Notes under the pieces: model-generated
What the model saw: only the letters and a program-made list of their open reading frames with translations
Told to the model about the DNA's origin: nothing
Database searches by the model: none
From: Planctomycetota bacterium
GTDB taxonomy: Bacteria > Planctomycetota > UBA1135 > UBA2386
Length of the DNA stretch: 15,591 nucleotides
Reading direction: 5' to 3'
NCBI GenBank assembly: GCA_003235605.1
Contig: QJVU01000397.1
Location: 1-15,591, forward strand
Part shown: positions 14,709-15,591 of the stretch, piece after piece
Layout of the letters: each line of letters begins with the position of its first letter
How positions within the stretch are numbered: the first letter of the stretch is position 1
Made by a program: the position numbers and the translations under genes

Positions 14709-15591
14709 TCAGCGAAGGTCGAGCACCCTGACAACAGGGTAGGGCGGGTAGCTGCCGTCCTCCCTCTCGTGAAGTTGCTGGTCGAAGTAGTTCCAGGTGG
14801 CCAGGGAGTCCTCGCTCAACGCCTCCAGGTCCTGGGCCGCCAACCGTGCCAGTCGCTGCCGCCCCGGAACCCAGACGGTGCCGGCCGGAAGCTCGATCTC
14901 CCGCTCCTCGAACCTGCCCTCCATCGTGACCTCGGTGTGCTTCTGGAACACCCTTCGCTGCCACCGGACCTTCCCCGGCTGGAACACTTCCGCCTTCACC
15001 CGCCGTGCCTTCGCGAGCTTCTTGTAGCCCGCGCCGTGGAGCTTCAGGACCTCCAGGACACGTTTCGGGGGATCCAGGATGGCCCAGGCCTTCGGAAGGG
15101 CGATGGAGCGCTTCGCCGTGAAAGCCACCTGGACCCCGAGTTTCTTGGCCTCGTGGTCATCGACGCCCTTGCCGGCCCGACCGACCAGGATCTCGTCCAC
15201 CCATGGTGTCTCCAGCCCGGTGTCGAATTGGAAGGCGACGTGTTCCTCCTGCATGCGCTCATCGGCGGCAGCACAGAGCTTCAGGATCTCCTGGCGGTGC
15301 GCGACAGCCGCCCGCAAGGTCTCGAGGACGAAGGCCCTCGTCACCCGGATGCGATCCTCGAAGGGAATGTAGCTGTAGGCCTCCGAGAGCACGGCGATCC
15401 GGTTGCGCAGGCCAAAGCAGTTGGTGCCGAAGCGTGGCCGGTGGTCATAGGTGCTCCAGGTCGTCTGCTCTTCATCGAAGTTGCCGTAGTCATAGACCCG
15501 GTATCCGTGTCCCACCTTCATGGCACCGCGGATCTCCCTGAGGAGAGTCTCGCGGGTGAAGTCCCTGAGCCCCCTGTCCAGGTTCCCCGAC
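14709..15591 (-). CDS. M14-type zinc carboxypeptidase, C-terminal part
   Basis: The frame is open from the right window edge, so the N-terminal part is missing; an internal ATG at 15521 is not the start. The visible 293 residues contain the C-terminal end of an M14 peptidase fold. TYDHRPRFGTNCFGLRNRIA is followed by VLSEAYSYIPFEDRI, whose Glu (in LSEAYSY) corresponds to the catalytic Glu of carboxypeptidase A. The HxxE and later His zinc ligands would lie outside the window, so activity cannot be confirmed. After this motif come more than 200 further residues: a helical stretch, then a basic beta-rich region (VKAEVFQPGKVRWQRR...), an extension typical of long bacterial members. Relatives are usually exported, but the signal peptide is not visible here. 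It ends head-on against carB with no room for a terminator. Confidence 0.83.
   Translation of the reverse strand, partial: SGNLDRGLRDFTRETLLREIRGAMKVGHGYRVYDYGNFDEEQTTWSTYDHRPRFGTNCFGLRNRIAVLSEAYSYIPFEDRIRVTRAFVLETLRAAVAHRQEILKLCAAADERMQEEHVAFQFDTGLETPWVDEILVGRAGKGVDDHEAKKLGVQVAFTAKRSIALPKAWAILDPPKRVLEVLKLHGAGYKKLAKARRVKAEVFQPGKVRWQRRVFQKHTEVTMEGRFEEREIELPAGTVWVPGRQRLARLAAQDLEALSEDSLATWNYFDQQLHEREDGSYPPYPVVRVLDLR

Noticed and set aside
1..15591. Defence system, prophage, insertion sequence, CRISPR array or tRNA gene
   Set aside because: No transposase, integrase, nuclease island, repeat array or cloverleaf was seen. Every long stretch is accounted for by metabolic, membrane or secreted protein genes. 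The SNase-like domain is the only nuclease-related sequence and appears inactive.

Overview
The window is GC-rich (roughly two thirds by eye) bacterial chromosome, packed almost without spacers. It holds 13 protein-coding genes, two of them cut by the window edges. I see no RNA gene, insertion sequence, phage gene or CRISPR array. The DUF2752 subfamily, the planctomycete-style M14 carboxypeptidase C-terminus, the scarcity of Shine-Dalgarno sites and the scattering of housekeeping genes (carB without carA, aroB alone) suggest a member of the Planctomycetota or a related lineage. This placement is an inference from protein style, not from a marker gene.

Layout, left to right. A truncated multi-pass membrane protein (+) converges on gluQ (-). 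gluQ and rsgA (+) diverge from one shared CATG, so they have no intergenic region. rsgA converges with overlap on a minus-strand gene run read folC > DUF6812-like gene > DUF2752 membrane protein > cysteine-containing membrane protein. From a 75-base gap next to folC, a secreted esterase (+) starts. A Nudix hydrolase (+), a carboxymuconolactone decarboxylase/AhpD-like protein (+), a 463-residue two-anchor membrane protein (+) and aroB (+, 4-base overlap) follow. aroB converges with overlap on a secreted protein (-) that fuses an SNase-like domain to a GH113-type glycosidase domain. That gene diverges from carB (+), which converges at two bases' distance on a truncated M14 metallopeptidase (-).

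Most functions are independent housekeeping: tRNA-Asp queuosine glutamylation (GluQ), 30S subunit maturation (RsgA), folate polyglutamylation (FolC), the shikimate pathway (AroB) and carbamoyl phosphate supply for arginine and pyrimidines (CarB). FolC and AroB both serve folate metabolism (AroB through chorismate and p-aminobenzoate), but they lie in different units. Three proteins look exported and hydrolytic (esterase, GH113 fusion, probably the M14 peptidase), suggesting use of external polymers.

I do not find a clear new multi-gene system. The observations most worth following are the SNase-like/GH113 fusion with a degenerate nuclease site, the palindromic dual start codon of gluQ and rsgA, a perfect 16-base palindrome over a possible -10 box before the AhpD-like gene, a 12-base direct repeat about three helical turns apart between the GH113 gene and carB, a Nudix box with Gln in place of a catalytic Glu, and an unrecognised two-anchor protein with what looks like a duplicated extracytoplasmic beta domain.
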